From assembly GCA_025361935.1 (NCBI GenBank), contig JANYJB010000115.1:1-44038 (forward strand): a DNA stretch of 44,038 nt, read 5' to 3'. This document shows, piece by piece, positions 33,320 to 41,480 of this stretch. Position numbers and translations under genes: made by a program. Under the pieces are notes generated by a model that saw only the letters and a program-made list of their open reading frames with translations, made no database searches and was not told the DNA's origin. Within the stretch, counting starts at the first letter, position 1. Each line of letters starts with the position of its first letter. Source of the stretch: Verrucomicrobiota bacterium. GTDB taxonomy: Bacteria; Verrucomicrobiota; Verrucomicrobiia; Opitutales; Opitutaceae.

Positions 33320-34468
33320 TCAAAGTCCGAGCGGCGTGCGATAAAGACGCGTGACCCGCTTGGTCACCGAGCAAAGGGTTTCCCACGGAATCGTGTCGGC
33401 CCAGCGGCTGAACTCGGTCAGGCTGATTTCGCCGCCTTGCTGGCGGCCGATGAGCACTGCTTCGTCGCCTGCGCAAACGCTTGAGACATCCGTAACATCC
33501 ACGATGGTTTGATCCATGGTTACGCGGCCGAGCACGGGGCAACGTTGTCCGTGGATGAGCACGTGGCCGCGGTTGCTGGCGGCTCGGGGCAGGCCGTCGC
33601 CGTAGCCGGCGGTGAGGATGGCGACGGAGGAATCGCGGCGCAGGACATGGGTGCCACCGTAGCTGATGCCGGTGCCGGCGGGCAGCTGTTTTACGAGACC
33701 GACGCGCGTGCGGAAACTGAAGACGGGTTCAGCCTGAACCTGGGCAAGCAGCGAACCGGTGTGCGGCAGGATGCCGAACTGGAGCAGGCCGATGCGCACG
33801 GCATTGAAGGGGCCGGCCACCTCGATGGTTTCCAGACCGGCGCTGTTGTCGGCGTGGACAAAAAGGGTGGCGAGATCGAGGCCGTCGCATTGCTGGAGGG
33901 CGGCGAGGAAGCGTCGACGTTGTTCGGCGGTGAAGGCTGCGTCGGTGTCGGGGCAGGAAAAATGGGTGAACACGCCGGCGAGCTTTAGGTTTTTTGAGTC
34001 ACTAATTTGTCGATACAGTGCGGGGGCTTCCTTGTGCCAGACGCCGAGGCGGCCCATGCCGGTGTCGATTTTTAAGTGGACGGTGACTTCGCGGCCGGCG
34101 GTGCGGCCGACGGCGTCGAGGCGGGCAACTTCTTCGGACGAGGATACGGTGGCGGCCACGTCATATTCGACCACGTGGCGATCTTCGTCGGTCAAAAGTG
34201 GACTTAGGAGCAGGATGGGCCAGTCGGGGCTGAGTTCCCGGATGGCGGCGGCCTCGGCGAGGTTGGCAACGCCGAAGAGATCGGCCCCGGCGTGCATGAG
34301 GCGGGCGGCGGTTTGATGGAGGCCGTGTCCGTATGCGTCGGCTTTGATTACGGCGACGTAGCGCATGTGCGCGGGTAGCGAGGCGCGGATGAGGTGGAGG
34401 TTGCGTTCGAGAGCGGCGAGGTCGATCTCGGCCCAGCAGCGCAAGGGAAGGCGTGAGGCGTTGGCCAT
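33320..34468 (-). CDS. alr: Alanine racemase
   Basis: A 382-residue PLP enzyme making D-alanine for peptidoglycan. PLP-lysine K42 lies in VAVIKADAYGHG; HLKIDTGMGRLG, VHADNSAG, FNAVRIGLLQFG, and the C-terminal GISYGGTHV with the catalytic Tyr follow, then VTMDQTIVDVTDV. ATG 34468 is chosen because the tsaB stop lies at 34471; an in-frame GTG at 34507 would overlap tsaB. It is downstream of tsaB on the same strand (2-bp gap), a likely operon. Confidence 0.95.
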   Translation of the reverse strand: MANASRLPLRCWAEIDLAALERNLHLIRASLPAHMRYVAVIKADAYGHGLHQTAARLMHAGADLFGVANLAEAAAIRELSPDWPILLLSPLLTDEDRHVVEYDVAATVSSSEEVARLDAVGRTAGREVTVHLKIDTGMGRLGVWHKEAPALYRQISDSKNLKLAGVFTHFSCPDTDAAFTAEQRRRFLAALQQCDGLDLATLFVHADNSAGLETIEVAGPFNAVRIGLLQFGILPHTGSLLAQVQAEPVFSFRTRVGLVKQLPAGTGISYGGTHVLRRDSSVAILTAGYGDGLPRAASNRGHVLIHGQRCPVLGRVTMDQTIVDVTDVSSVCAGDEAVLIGRQQGGEISLTEFSRWADTIPWETLCSVTKRVTRLYRTPLGL

Positions 34469-34470
34469 GG

Positions 34471-35118
34471 TCAGTTGGCGGGAGCCTGATGGACTTGGGG
34501 TATCCACGTCACGTAGGAAGGTTCTTCGTGCATGAAAGCATCCGGTTCGGCACTCGGATGGAAGAGGTCAGCGTCGAGTAGCACGGGGCGCGCGAGCAGG
34601 GCGGGCAGGTCGTAGGGCGTGCGTCCGAGGTTTGCGGGCAATGGTGTCCAGTGGCGGAAACCTTCCGGCATGACGCATTCGCCGGCCAGCTCGGCGGTGG
34701 GCACGCGACGCAGAGGTTTCCCAATTTGCTGGACGTGCCAAGAATCGCGGCGGGCGTCGGCGATCATGTTGACCTCGGGCCGGGAGTGCGTGTGTGCGGC
34801 GAGGGCGAGGCTTTGGTAGGCGAAGGCAGGCGCAGGGTTGAGCACGCGCCATGTGCGCAGGGCGACCGCCGAAGTGCGGATGCCGAGGACGGAGCCTGGG
34901 CCTTCGCAGAAGGCGTAGGCGTTGAGAGCGGCGATGCTCAAATTGCATCCGGCCAGCAGCTTCTCCGTGCATGCGAAGACGGCGGTGCCGGCCTCGGCTT
35001 CTTCAATCTGCCATGACACCACGCCTCCATGCCACAGGCCGACCTGCACACGGGTGGAGGCCGCGTCGATCAGGAGCAGGGTGGGATGCTCGGCAAACAG
35101 GTGGCGGAGACTAGGCAT
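34471..35118 (-). CDS. tsaB: tRNA threonylcarbamoyladenosine biosynthesis protein TsaB
   Basis: A 215-residue protein of the TsaB (YeaZ) family, the non-catalytic partner that works with TsaD and TsaE in forming t6A37 of ANN-decoding tRNAs. It has an ASKHA-like N-terminal LLIDAASTRVQVGLW and the conserved CEGPGSVLGIRTSAVALRTW, matching GPGSFTGLRxG of the family. The C-terminal part is divergent, as in other TsaB proteins. ATG 35118 is chosen over an in-frame start at 35223. It lies just upstream of alr; neither tsaD nor tsaE is in the window. Confidence 0.8.
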   Translation of the reverse strand: MPSLRHLFAEHPTLLLIDAASTRVQVGLWHGGVVSWQIEEAEAGTAVFACTEKLLAGCNLSIAALNAYAFCEGPGSVLGIRTSAVALRTWRVLNPAPAFAYQSLALAAHTHSRPEVNMIADARRDSWHVQQIGKPLRRVPTAELAGECVMPEGFRHWTPLPANLGRTPYDLPALLARPVLLDADLFHPSAEPDAFMHEEPSYVTWIPQVHQAPAN

Positions 35119-35175
35119 CGGTAAACGTGTATCAAGTTTGGCCTGGGCGCGGGTTTCAAGCGTTAGAATCAGGCA

Positions 35176-35205
35176 TTGACCGCGCCGAGGGCGGAGCCGT
35201 ATTTT
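35176..35205 (+). promoter_or_regulatory. Candidate sigma-70-type promoter of tig
   Basis: TTGACC (35176-35181), an 18-bp spacer and TATTTT (35200-35205) lie about 40 bp before the trigger factor GTG. Five of six -35 bases and four of six -10 bases match the consensus. It shares the TTGACC box with the rpoZ candidate. Confidence 0.5.
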
Positions 35206-35245
35206 TGCCAGTTCTATAAACAAAACTCTCCCACTTTTTTAAACC

Positions 35246-36556
35246 GTGAACATCGAAATCAAAGACGTTTCTGAAACCCGCAAAAGCCTCGTTATAACCC
35301 TAGACCGGGCCGAAGTTGCCGCCGAGCACCAGGCCGTGGTCGGCGAGATTTCCAAGCACGCCCGCCTCCCGGGCTTCCGTCCGGGCAAGGCGCCCGCCAA
35401 CCTCGTGCTGAAGCGTTACGCGAAGGAGATCGGCGACGAATTCAAGCAGAAGGTTCTTTCGAAGGCTTATCGCGGCGGCCTTGAGCAGTCGAAGATCGAA
35501 GCGCTCAACATCACCGATGTCCAGGAGGGCACCCTCGCACCCGACCAGTCCGCGACCATCACGATCACGCTGGATGTGCGCCCCATCTTTACGCTGCCTG
35601 ACTACACCGGCCTGCCCACCGAGATCAAATCGGTTGATGCGACGGATGCAGAGGTCGATGCGGTCATCGAGGGCATGCGTTCCGAGCGCGCCGATTTCAA
35701 GGTCGCCGAGCGTCCCGCCGCCAAGGGTGACTACGTGAAGCTCGCCTACGAGGGCACCGTTGACGGCAAGCCCGTTCTCGACCTCGCGCCTGACAAGCAG
35801 ATCTACGGCAAAGTCCCGCAGACGTGGGAAGAAGTTGAAGGCGAAAACGAAGGTCTCATCCCCGGCCTCGGCAAACAGCTCGCCGGCCTCAAGGCTGGTG
35901 ACAAGAAAGACGTGACCGTTAACTTCCCTGCCGAGTTTGCCGCCGTCCCCGCGCTTGCCGGCAAAACCGCCGTCTATGCAGTCGAAGTTCAAGAGATTCG
36001 TGAGCGCGTCCTGCCTCCGATGGACGAAGCCTTCTTCAAGTCTCACCAGGCCGACGATCTCGAAAGCCTCAAAGTCAACGTCCGCAACAATCTCAAAGGC
36101 CGCAAGGAACACGAGAACCGTCAGGCCCAGCGCCGACAGGTCACCGAGGCGCTCAACGCCAAGGTGGATTTCGCTGTTCCTGAGAGCCTCGTTGAAAACG
36201 AGACCCAGCAGGTGCTCCGTCAGTTCATCGAGGAAAACATGCGTCGCGGCGTTCCCGCCGAGCAGTTCGAGAAGGACAAAGCTTCTCTCCACGACGGCGC
36301 CAGCAAGGCCGCCCGCAGCCGCGTGAAGACTCAGCTCATCCTCGCGAAAATCGCCGAGCAGGAAAAGATCACCGTCACCGAGAAGGACATCGACACCTTC
36401 ATCTACCGCGAGTCCGTGATGAACAACCAGAAGCCCGAAAAGCTCGTCAAGGAACTCACCCAAGACCGCGAGAAGCTCCGCTCCGTCCAGCAGTCGATCA
36501 TTTTCGACAAGGCCCTTGATTTGCTCGTTTCCAAGGCTACCGTGACTACAGCCTGA
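35246..36556 (+). CDS. tig: Trigger factor (ribosome-associated chaperone/PPIase)
   Basis: A 436-residue trigger factor that binds the ribosome exit and folds nascent chains. The ribosome-binding signature HARLPGFRPGKAP lies at residues ~32-44. The FKBP-like PPIase domain (~150-250) has KGDYVKLAYEGTVDGKPV and LIPGLGKQLAGLKAGDKKDV. The C-terminal helical arms (~260-436) include FAVPESLVENETQQVL. The start is GTG 35246 with no clear ribosome site; no ATG fits. It is first in the classical tig-clpP-clpX gene order and has a candidate promoter 40 bp upstream. Confidence 0.96.
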   Translation: MNIEIKDVSETRKSLVITLDRAEVAAEHQAVVGEISKHARLPGFRPGKAPANLVLKRYAKEIGDEFKQKVLSKAYRGGLEQSKIEALNITDVQEGTLAPDQSATITITLDVRPIFTLPDYTGLPTEIKSVDATDAEVDAVIEGMRSERADFKVAERPAAKGDYVKLAYEGTVDGKPVLDLAPDKQIYGKVPQTWEEVEGENEGLIPGLGKQLAGLKAGDKKDVTVNFPAEFAAVPALAGKTAVYAVEVQEIRERVLPPMDEAFFKSHQADDLESLKVNVRNNLKGRKEHENRQAQRRQVTEALNAKVDFAVPESLVENETQQVLRQFIEENMRRGVPAEQFEKDKASLHDGASKAARSRVKTQLILAKIAEQEKITVTEKDIDTFIYRESVMNNQKPEKLVKELTQDREKLRSVQQSIIFDKALDLLVSKATVTTA

Positions 36557-36596
36557 GCGCAGGCGTGATCAGTGTAATTTAAATCCAACACTTGCT

Positions 36597-37211
36597 GTGA
36601 GCTACGACGTAACCATCTGGGATAACAACGGGCGCGAAACACGTCCCATGAGCGTGTTTTCGCGGCTCCTGAAAGACCGCATTCTGTTTATCGGCACGCC
36701 GATTGACGACAATGTCGCCAATTTGGTGATCGCCCAGATGCTCTATCTCCAGATGGAAGACGCCAAAAAGGACATCCACCTCTACATCAATTCGCCCGGC
36801 GGCGTGGTGACGGGCGGCATGGCCATTTATGACACCATGGGTTTTCTGCAATGCGACATCATCACGTATTGCATCGGTCAAGCGGCCAGCATGGCGACGG
36901 TGCTCCTCGCCGCTGGCACGCCCGGCAAACGTTTCGCCCTTCCTAACAGTCGCGTGATGATCCACCAGCCCAGCGGCGGTGCGGGCGGGCAGACGGCCGA
37001 CATCATGATCGCCTCAAAGGAAATCCTCCGCTGGCGCCAGACGCTCAACGGCGTCATCGCCAAGCACACCGGAAAGACCGCCGAGCAGGTCGAAAAGGAT
37101 TCGGATCGCGACTACTACATGAGCGCTTACGAAGCCAAGGCTTACGGGCTGGTTGACCACGTGGTCGAATCGACCCGGGAAGTGCAAAAAATAGTGCCGT
37201 CTGCGGCCTGA
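36597..37211 (+). CDS. clpP: ATP-dependent Clp protease proteolytic subunit
   Basis: A 204-residue serine protease forming the double-heptamer chamber used with ClpX or ClpA. The triad is S98 in GQAASMATVLLAAG, H123 in RVMIHQPSGG, and D172 in DSDRDYYMSAYEA. INSPGGVVTGGMAIYDTM is also present. The start is GTG 36597, 40 bp after tig; no Shine-Dalgarno is visible. It ends before a candidate terminator that separates it from clpX. Family assignment is secure. Confidence 0.96.
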   Translation: MSYDVTIWDNNGRETRPMSVFSRLLKDRILFIGTPIDDNVANLVIAQMLYLQMEDAKKDIHLYINSPGGVVTGGMAIYDTMGFLQCDIITYCIGQAASMATVLLAAGTPGKRFALPNSRVMIHQPSGGAGGQTADIMIASKEILRWRQTLNGVIAKHTGKTAEQVEKDSDRDYYMSAYEAKAYGLVDHVVESTREVQKIVPSAA

Positions 37212-37235
37212 TATTCCCGATGTTTCGTTTCCACG

Positions 37236-37266
37236 ACGGCCCCCTGCTAAAGAGGCCGTTTTTTTT
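37236..37266 (+). terminator. Intrinsic terminator between clpP and clpX
   Basis: ACGGCC (37236-37241) pairs with GGCCGT (37254-37259) around a 12-nt loop and runs into T8 (37259-37266). The stem is short (6 bp) but GC-rich. It would end or attenuate the tig-clpP transcript so that clpX is expressed partly on its own. Confidence 0.7.
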
Positions 37267-37307
37267 GTGAACTCGACTCACCTTCCCGCCGATAACATCC
37301 TTCACCC

Positions 37308-38615
37308 ATGGCCAAACCGACACGCATGACCCTTTGTTCCTTCTGCGGCAAATCGCAGACCGAGGTCAAAAAAATCATAGCCGGGCCGAGCGTCCACATC
37401 TGCGACGCGTGTGTGAATGTCTGCAAAACCATCATCGACCGCGAGGTGAAGCAGCCCGCCATCGACGCCAAGCCCACCTTTCGCCTCGTCAAACCCTCCG
37501 AGATCAAGACTGCACTCGATGACTTTGTCATCGGCCAGGACCACGCGAAGAAAGTTCTCTCGGTCGCGGTCTACAATCATTACAAGCGCATCATGTTCGA
37601 CGCCGCCCGGACGCCCGGCGGTAACGGCGCGATCTCGCCCGAGTTCAACGACGTCGAGGTGGAGAAGCGCAACATCCTGCTCACTGGACCGACGGGGTCA
37701 GGAAAGACTCTCCTCGCCCGCACGCTCGCCAAGATACTCGACGTGCCCTTCGCCATTTCCGACGCCACCACGCTCACCGAGGCCGGCTACGTCGGCGAAG
37801 ACGTGGAGAATGTCGTCCTGCGCCTGCTCCAGTCTGCCAACTACGACGTGAAGCGCGCCGAGTGCGGCATCATCTACATCGACGAAATCGACAAGATCGG
37901 CCGCAAGACCGAGAACGTTTCCATCACCCGCGACGTCTCGGGCGAAGGTGTGCAGCAGGCACTCCTCAAAATTCTCGAAGGCACCGTGTGCAACGTTCCC
38001 CCGCAGGGCGGACGCAAGCACCCGAACCAGGAATACGTGCAGATCAACACGGCGGGCATCCTCTTCATCTGCGGCGGGGCTTTTGTCGGTCTCGACAACA
38101 TCATCCAACACCGCCTCGGCCAGCGCAGCCTCGGCTTCTCCTCGATCAAGGCCCAGCATGACAAAGCCGACGGCGACGCCATGTCGGCCGAGAGCATCAT
38201 GAAATCGGTCGCACCGGAGGATCTCGTGCGCTTCGGCATGATCCCCGAGTTCATCGGCCGCCTGCCGGTCGTCTCGGTGCTTGATCCGCTTCAAGTAGCC
38301 GACCTCGAGAAGATTCTCGTGCGCACGAAGAACGCCATGGTGAAGCAGTATTCGAAGCTCTTCGCGATCGACGGAGTGCGGCTGCGTTTCACGCCGGATG
38401 CGGTCAAGGCCATCGCCCAAAAAGCAGTCGAGCTGAAGACCGGTGCCCGTGCGCTTCGCGCCATCATGGAAAACCTCATGCTGGAGGTGATGTATGAGCT
38501 GCCTCAGCGCGACGATGTGGCGGAGGTCGTGATTGATGCGGGGGTGGTCGCCGGCAAGCGAAAGCCCGTTCTCAAGAAAACGCCCAAGGGCGAGCCGAAT
38601 CAAGACGCGGCGTAA
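37308..38615 (+). CDS. clpX: ATP-dependent Clp protease ATP-binding subunit ClpX
   Basis: A 435-residue AAA+ unfoldase. The N-terminal zinc-binding domain has C10, C13, C32 and C35 (LCSFCGKSQ and [10 protein letters not shown]). Walker A is [16 protein letters not shown], and [11 protein letters not shown] is Walker B. The ClpP-docking IGF-type loop region lies within FSSIKAQHD-flanking sequence, less clearly conserved. ATG 37308 lies 97 bp after clpP; an internal ATG at residue 7 is possible. Position directly after clpP supports the pairing. Confidence 0.96.
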   Translation: MAKPTRMTLCSFCGKSQTEVKKIIAGPSVHICDACVNVCKTIIDREVKQPAIDAKPTFRLVKPSEIKTALDDFVIGQDHAKKVLSVAVYNHYKRIMFDAARTPGGNGAISPEFNDVEVEKRNILLTGPTGSGKTLLARTLAKILDVPFAISDATTLTEAGYVGEDVENVVLRLLQSANYDVKRAECGIIYIDEIDKIGRKTENVSITRDVSGEGVQQALLKILEGTVCNVPPQGGRKHPNQEYVQINTAGILFICGGAFVGLDNIIQHRLGQRSLGFSSIKAQHDKADGDAMSAESIMKSVAPEDLVRFGMIPEFIGRLPVVSVLDPLQVADLEKILVRTKNAMVKQYSKLFAIDGVRLRFTPDAVKAIAQKAVELKTGARALRAIMENLMLEVMYELPQRDDVAEVVIDAGVVAGKRKPVLKKTPKGEPNQDAA

Positions 38616-38635
38616 ATTCACTGCACGTTCATCCG

Positions 38636-39544
38636 ATGAAAAAATCAGTTTTCACCATACTATTTTTTCTCTTCTGCACAGTCGGCGCCAGGGCGGTCAT
38701 CGTCTATGGCGGCGACGGCACGCAAAACACCACAGCTCTGACGGACGATCCGGGCTGGGCCAACGTCGGCCTGCTCAACGGCGCGACCGGCGTTTATATC
38801 GGTTCCTACGCCAGCGGCTATTGGGTGCTGACGGCCACGCACGTGGGCTCCGGCAATATCACGCTCGGCGGCACGACTTACAACGTGGTGGCCGGTTCCG
38901 GCGTGCAGGTGTCGGGCGACCTTTACGCCTTCCGAATTGATACGGACCCGCTGCTGCCGACCCTTTCGCTCGCCTCGGTGCGGCCGACTAACGGTTCGGC
39001 GGTGGTGTTGATTGGCGACGGACTCAATCGCGCCAGTTCGCTCACCACGTGGTATGTTGACGTGGACACGAATCCCAACACGTGGAGCACCTCGTTTTTT
39101 GCCGGCGCCGACGGGACCGTGACGGGCTATCGTTATGGCAGCGGCAACACGCTGCGCTGGGGGAGCAACACGATCGACGGAACGGCCTCCTACAATATCG
39201 GCACGGGTGTCACCTCGGGGCTTTACGTGGATTTCAACGCGGTCACCGGCGAGTCGCAGGGCGCGCCGGGGGATTCCGGCGGGGCGTTGTTTTACAAGAA
39301 CAGTTCTACATGGGAGCTGGCGGGCATTTTGAGCGCGATCGGCACATTCAGCGGGCCAAGCACGCTTAACGGACAGCCTTCCGGGACGGCGGTGGTCGGC
39401 AATGTGACCTACGCGATAGATCTCTCGAATTATTCGGGTGCGCTGAGCGCGATCATCGCCATCCCCGAGCCCTCCACGTGGGCTGTGACGCTGGGCGCAG
39501 GTGCCCTAGGGCTTGCCGTGTGGCGCCGTCGCCGGACGGACTGA
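38636..39544 (+). CDS. Secreted trypsin-like serine protease with PEP-CTERM tail
   Basis: A 302-residue exported protein. The signal peptide spans residues 1-20 (cleavage after GARA). The catalytic triad of a chymotrypsin-fold protease is readable: H69 in VLTATHVG, D95 in GDLYAFRID, S214 in GAPGDSGGALF. The C-terminus is a PEP-CTERM sorting signal: IPEPS at 276-280, a hydrophobic span, and WRRRR near the end; such tails direct exosortase-dependent processing and surface release in exopolysaccharide-producing bacteria. ATG 38636 lies 20 bp past clpX, so readthrough is possible. Substrate unknown; activity inferred from the triad. Confidence 0.85.
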   Translation: MKKSVFTILFFLFCTVGARAVIVYGGDGTQNTTALTDDPGWANVGLLNGATGVYIGSYASGYWVLTATHVGSGNITLGGTTYNVVAGSGVQVSGDLYAFRIDTDPLLPTLSLASVRPTNGSAVVLIGDGLNRASSLTTWYVDVDTNPNTWSTSFFAGADGTVTGYRYGSGNTLRWGSNTIDGTASYNIGTGVTSGLYVDFNAVTGESQGAPGDSGGALFYKNSSTWELAGILSAIGTFSGPSTLNGQPSGTAVVGNVTYAIDLSNYSGALSAIIAIPEPSTWAVTLGAGALGLAVWRRRRTD

Positions 39545-39552
39545 CAGGCCAA

Positions 39553-40620
39553 TCACCAGTGGAGGTATTCGCCCCTCTCCAAGTTGAGGGAGAACTCGAC
39601 GAAGAGCTGCACGGTGCGTTCCACGTCCTCGAGATCAACAATCTCGCTCGGGGTGTGCATGTAGCGGAGCGGGATGCTTACAAGTCCCGTGGCAATGCCC
39701 CCTCGACCCACTTGGATGGCGCGGGCGTCGGTGCCGGTGGGGCGAGGGTCGGCTTCGAGCTGGTAGGGGATTTTAAGCTTCTTCGCGGCCTTCATTAGGC
39801 GTTCGTAAACCTTTGGGTTGATGTTCGGGCCGCGGCAGATGATTGGGCCGCCGCCGAGCTTGGTTTCACCGAATTTACGGTGATCGCAATCGGGGTGGTC
39901 GGTCGCGTGGCCTACGTCCACGGCGAGGGCGATGTGGGGGTTCACGGCGTAGGCGGCGGTGATCGCGCCGCGCGTGCCGATTTCCTCCTGAGCAGTGGCG
40001 ACGGCGACGAGCTTGGCGGCGAGTTTCTTTTTGGCGGCGGCGAGGCGGACGAGGGTTTCGCCGACGACGTAGGCACCGACCTTGTTGTCGAAGGCGCGGG
40101 CGGTGCCGACGCTGCCGTGGATCAGTTCAAACTCGTGGTCGTAGGTGACGGTGTCGCCGATAGCGACGCGTTCGAGGGCCTCTTTTTTGGAGCGAGCGCC
40201 GATGTCGATCCAGATCTCGTGAATCTCGGGGACTTTCTTGCGGTCGGCGTCGTCCATGAGATGGATGGCGCGCTTGCCAGTGACACCCTTGACCGGGCCG
40301 TTCGCAGTCTGAATCACGACGCGGCGGCCGGAGATGACGGTGCGGTCATGACCGCCGATGGTGTCGAAATAGATGAAGCCGTCCTTGTTGACGTAGGTGA
40401 TGATGAGGCCGAGTTCGTCCATGTGGCCAGCGAGCATGAGCACGGGATCGCCTTTGGGGTTCAGGGTGGCGAGGCGGTTGCCCATGGCGTCCTTGGCGTA
40501 GGTGTCGGCGGCTGGTTTGACGTAGGTGTCAAAGACCTTCTGGGCTTCGAACTCTGCGCCGGAGGGCGAGCGGGCGTGGAGCAGATCGACGAGAAACTCG
40601 GGGGCTTGATATTTAGACAT
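39553..40620 (-). CDS. M42-family metallopeptidase (aminopeptidase)
   Basis: A 355-residue dinuclear metallopeptidase of family M42, which forms tetrahedral aminopeptidases. Metal and catalytic residues are H66 in AGHMDELG, D178 in RAFDNKVG, E212/E213 in AQEEIGTRG, D235 in AVDVGHATD, and a His in RYMHTPSE near the C-terminus. The length is normal for the family. ATG 40620 (MSKYQAPEF) is chosen; an upstream in-frame ATG at 40683 would add 21 residues with no family match. It converges on the PEP-CTERM gene (8-bp gap). Some relatives are annotated as endoglucanases, but the metal set supports a peptidase. Confidence 0.92.
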   Translation of the reverse strand: MSKYQAPEFLVDLLHARSPSGAEFEAQKVFDTYVKPAADTYAKDAMGNRLATLNPKGDPVLMLAGHMDELGLIITYVNKDGFIYFDTIGGHDRTVISGRRVVIQTANGPVKGVTGKRAIHLMDDADRKKVPEIHEIWIDIGARSKKEALERVAIGDTVTYDHEFELIHGSVGTARAFDNKVGAYVVGETLVRLAAAKKKLAAKLVAVATAQEEIGTRGAITAAYAVNPHIALAVDVGHATDHPDCDHRKFGETKLGGGPIICRGPNINPKVYERLMKAAKKLKIPYQLEADPRPTGTDARAIQVGRGGIATGLVSIPLRYMHTPSEIVDLEDVERTVQLFVEFSLNLERGEYLHW

Positions 40621-40722
40621 GGAAGCAACGTGGCAGGCGAAGGAGGAAAGAGGCAAAGCGGAAAAATCCTTCGGGCAAGTCATGGACTTTGGGGAACGCA
40701 GTGAAGCGTTGGCGAAGATGGT

Positions 40723-41480
40723 TCACCGCAAGGGCTCGAAAAGATAATCGTAGCCCGATGTGGGGGCGGCCGGAGCGCATGCAAGTATTGGGGTGATTCG
40801 GTAGTTTAATGGTTCCAGAATGGAGAGAATACCTTCGATTTCTTGGATGCTGTGCAACCCGATCAACAGGATGGGACGGCTTTTTGCGAGGGAGGCCGCA
40901 GCGCCGGCCAGCGCCTTGTGGGCGTGGCCTTCGACGTCGATCTTTATAAAATCGGGCAGGTGGATTTCACCGGCGCCGACCAGGTCGTCGAGACGCACGG
41001 CTTTCACCTGCATGGTCGGGATGGATTCGTTCCATGTCTTACCCTCGTAGGCTAGGTGGGACGATGTGCTTTCTAGTCCCTCGTAGAGAAAAAACGCCGG
41101 CTTCCTTCGGTGTCGCTGGCGGCGTTTGGAAACGTTTTCATCCAGGCGAGCCGGTTGCGGCAAACGTGCAGTTGCAGGCGGGCGTAGCTGAGTGGATTGG
41201 GCTCGAAGGCGGCTACGCTCCCTGTCGGTCCCACCCGTAGACCAAGGCCGATCGCAAAAATGCCATAGTGGCTGCCGAGATCCCAAATGTGTTTCCCCGT
41301 CCAGTCGCCGAGAGTCAGCAGCCGGGCCTGCACTTCTGGTTCGTGCGTCCCGCGCCAGTAGGAGGTCCAGGGAAACAGGGACCAGCAAGCTCCCTCGGCA
41401 ATTCCTCTGCGCACGCGTATAGGAAGACGTGCGATGAAAGAGGTTGCCAACAAGCGGGAAAAAAAGCGGCCACGGATCAA
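40723..41480 (-). pseudogene. FkbM-family methyltransferase (copy 4), interrupted by a -1 frameshift
   Basis: Two frames together encode one FkbM protein. The first frame gives IWDLGSHYGIFAIGLGLRVG (SAM loop) and VAAFEPNPLSYARL, and ends at TAG 41073-41075. The second gives FIKIDVEGHAHKALAGAA and ILLIGLHSIQEIE, to the stop at 40723. The join falls at a run of six T (41089-41094 on the minus strand), where adding one T, or a -1 ribosome slip at T-TTT-TTC, restores RRFFLYEGLES. A TTG start at 41480 would overlap the upstream flavoprotein stop. Either a decayed gene, a recoding event or a sequencing error; the sequence cannot decide. Confidence 0.75.
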
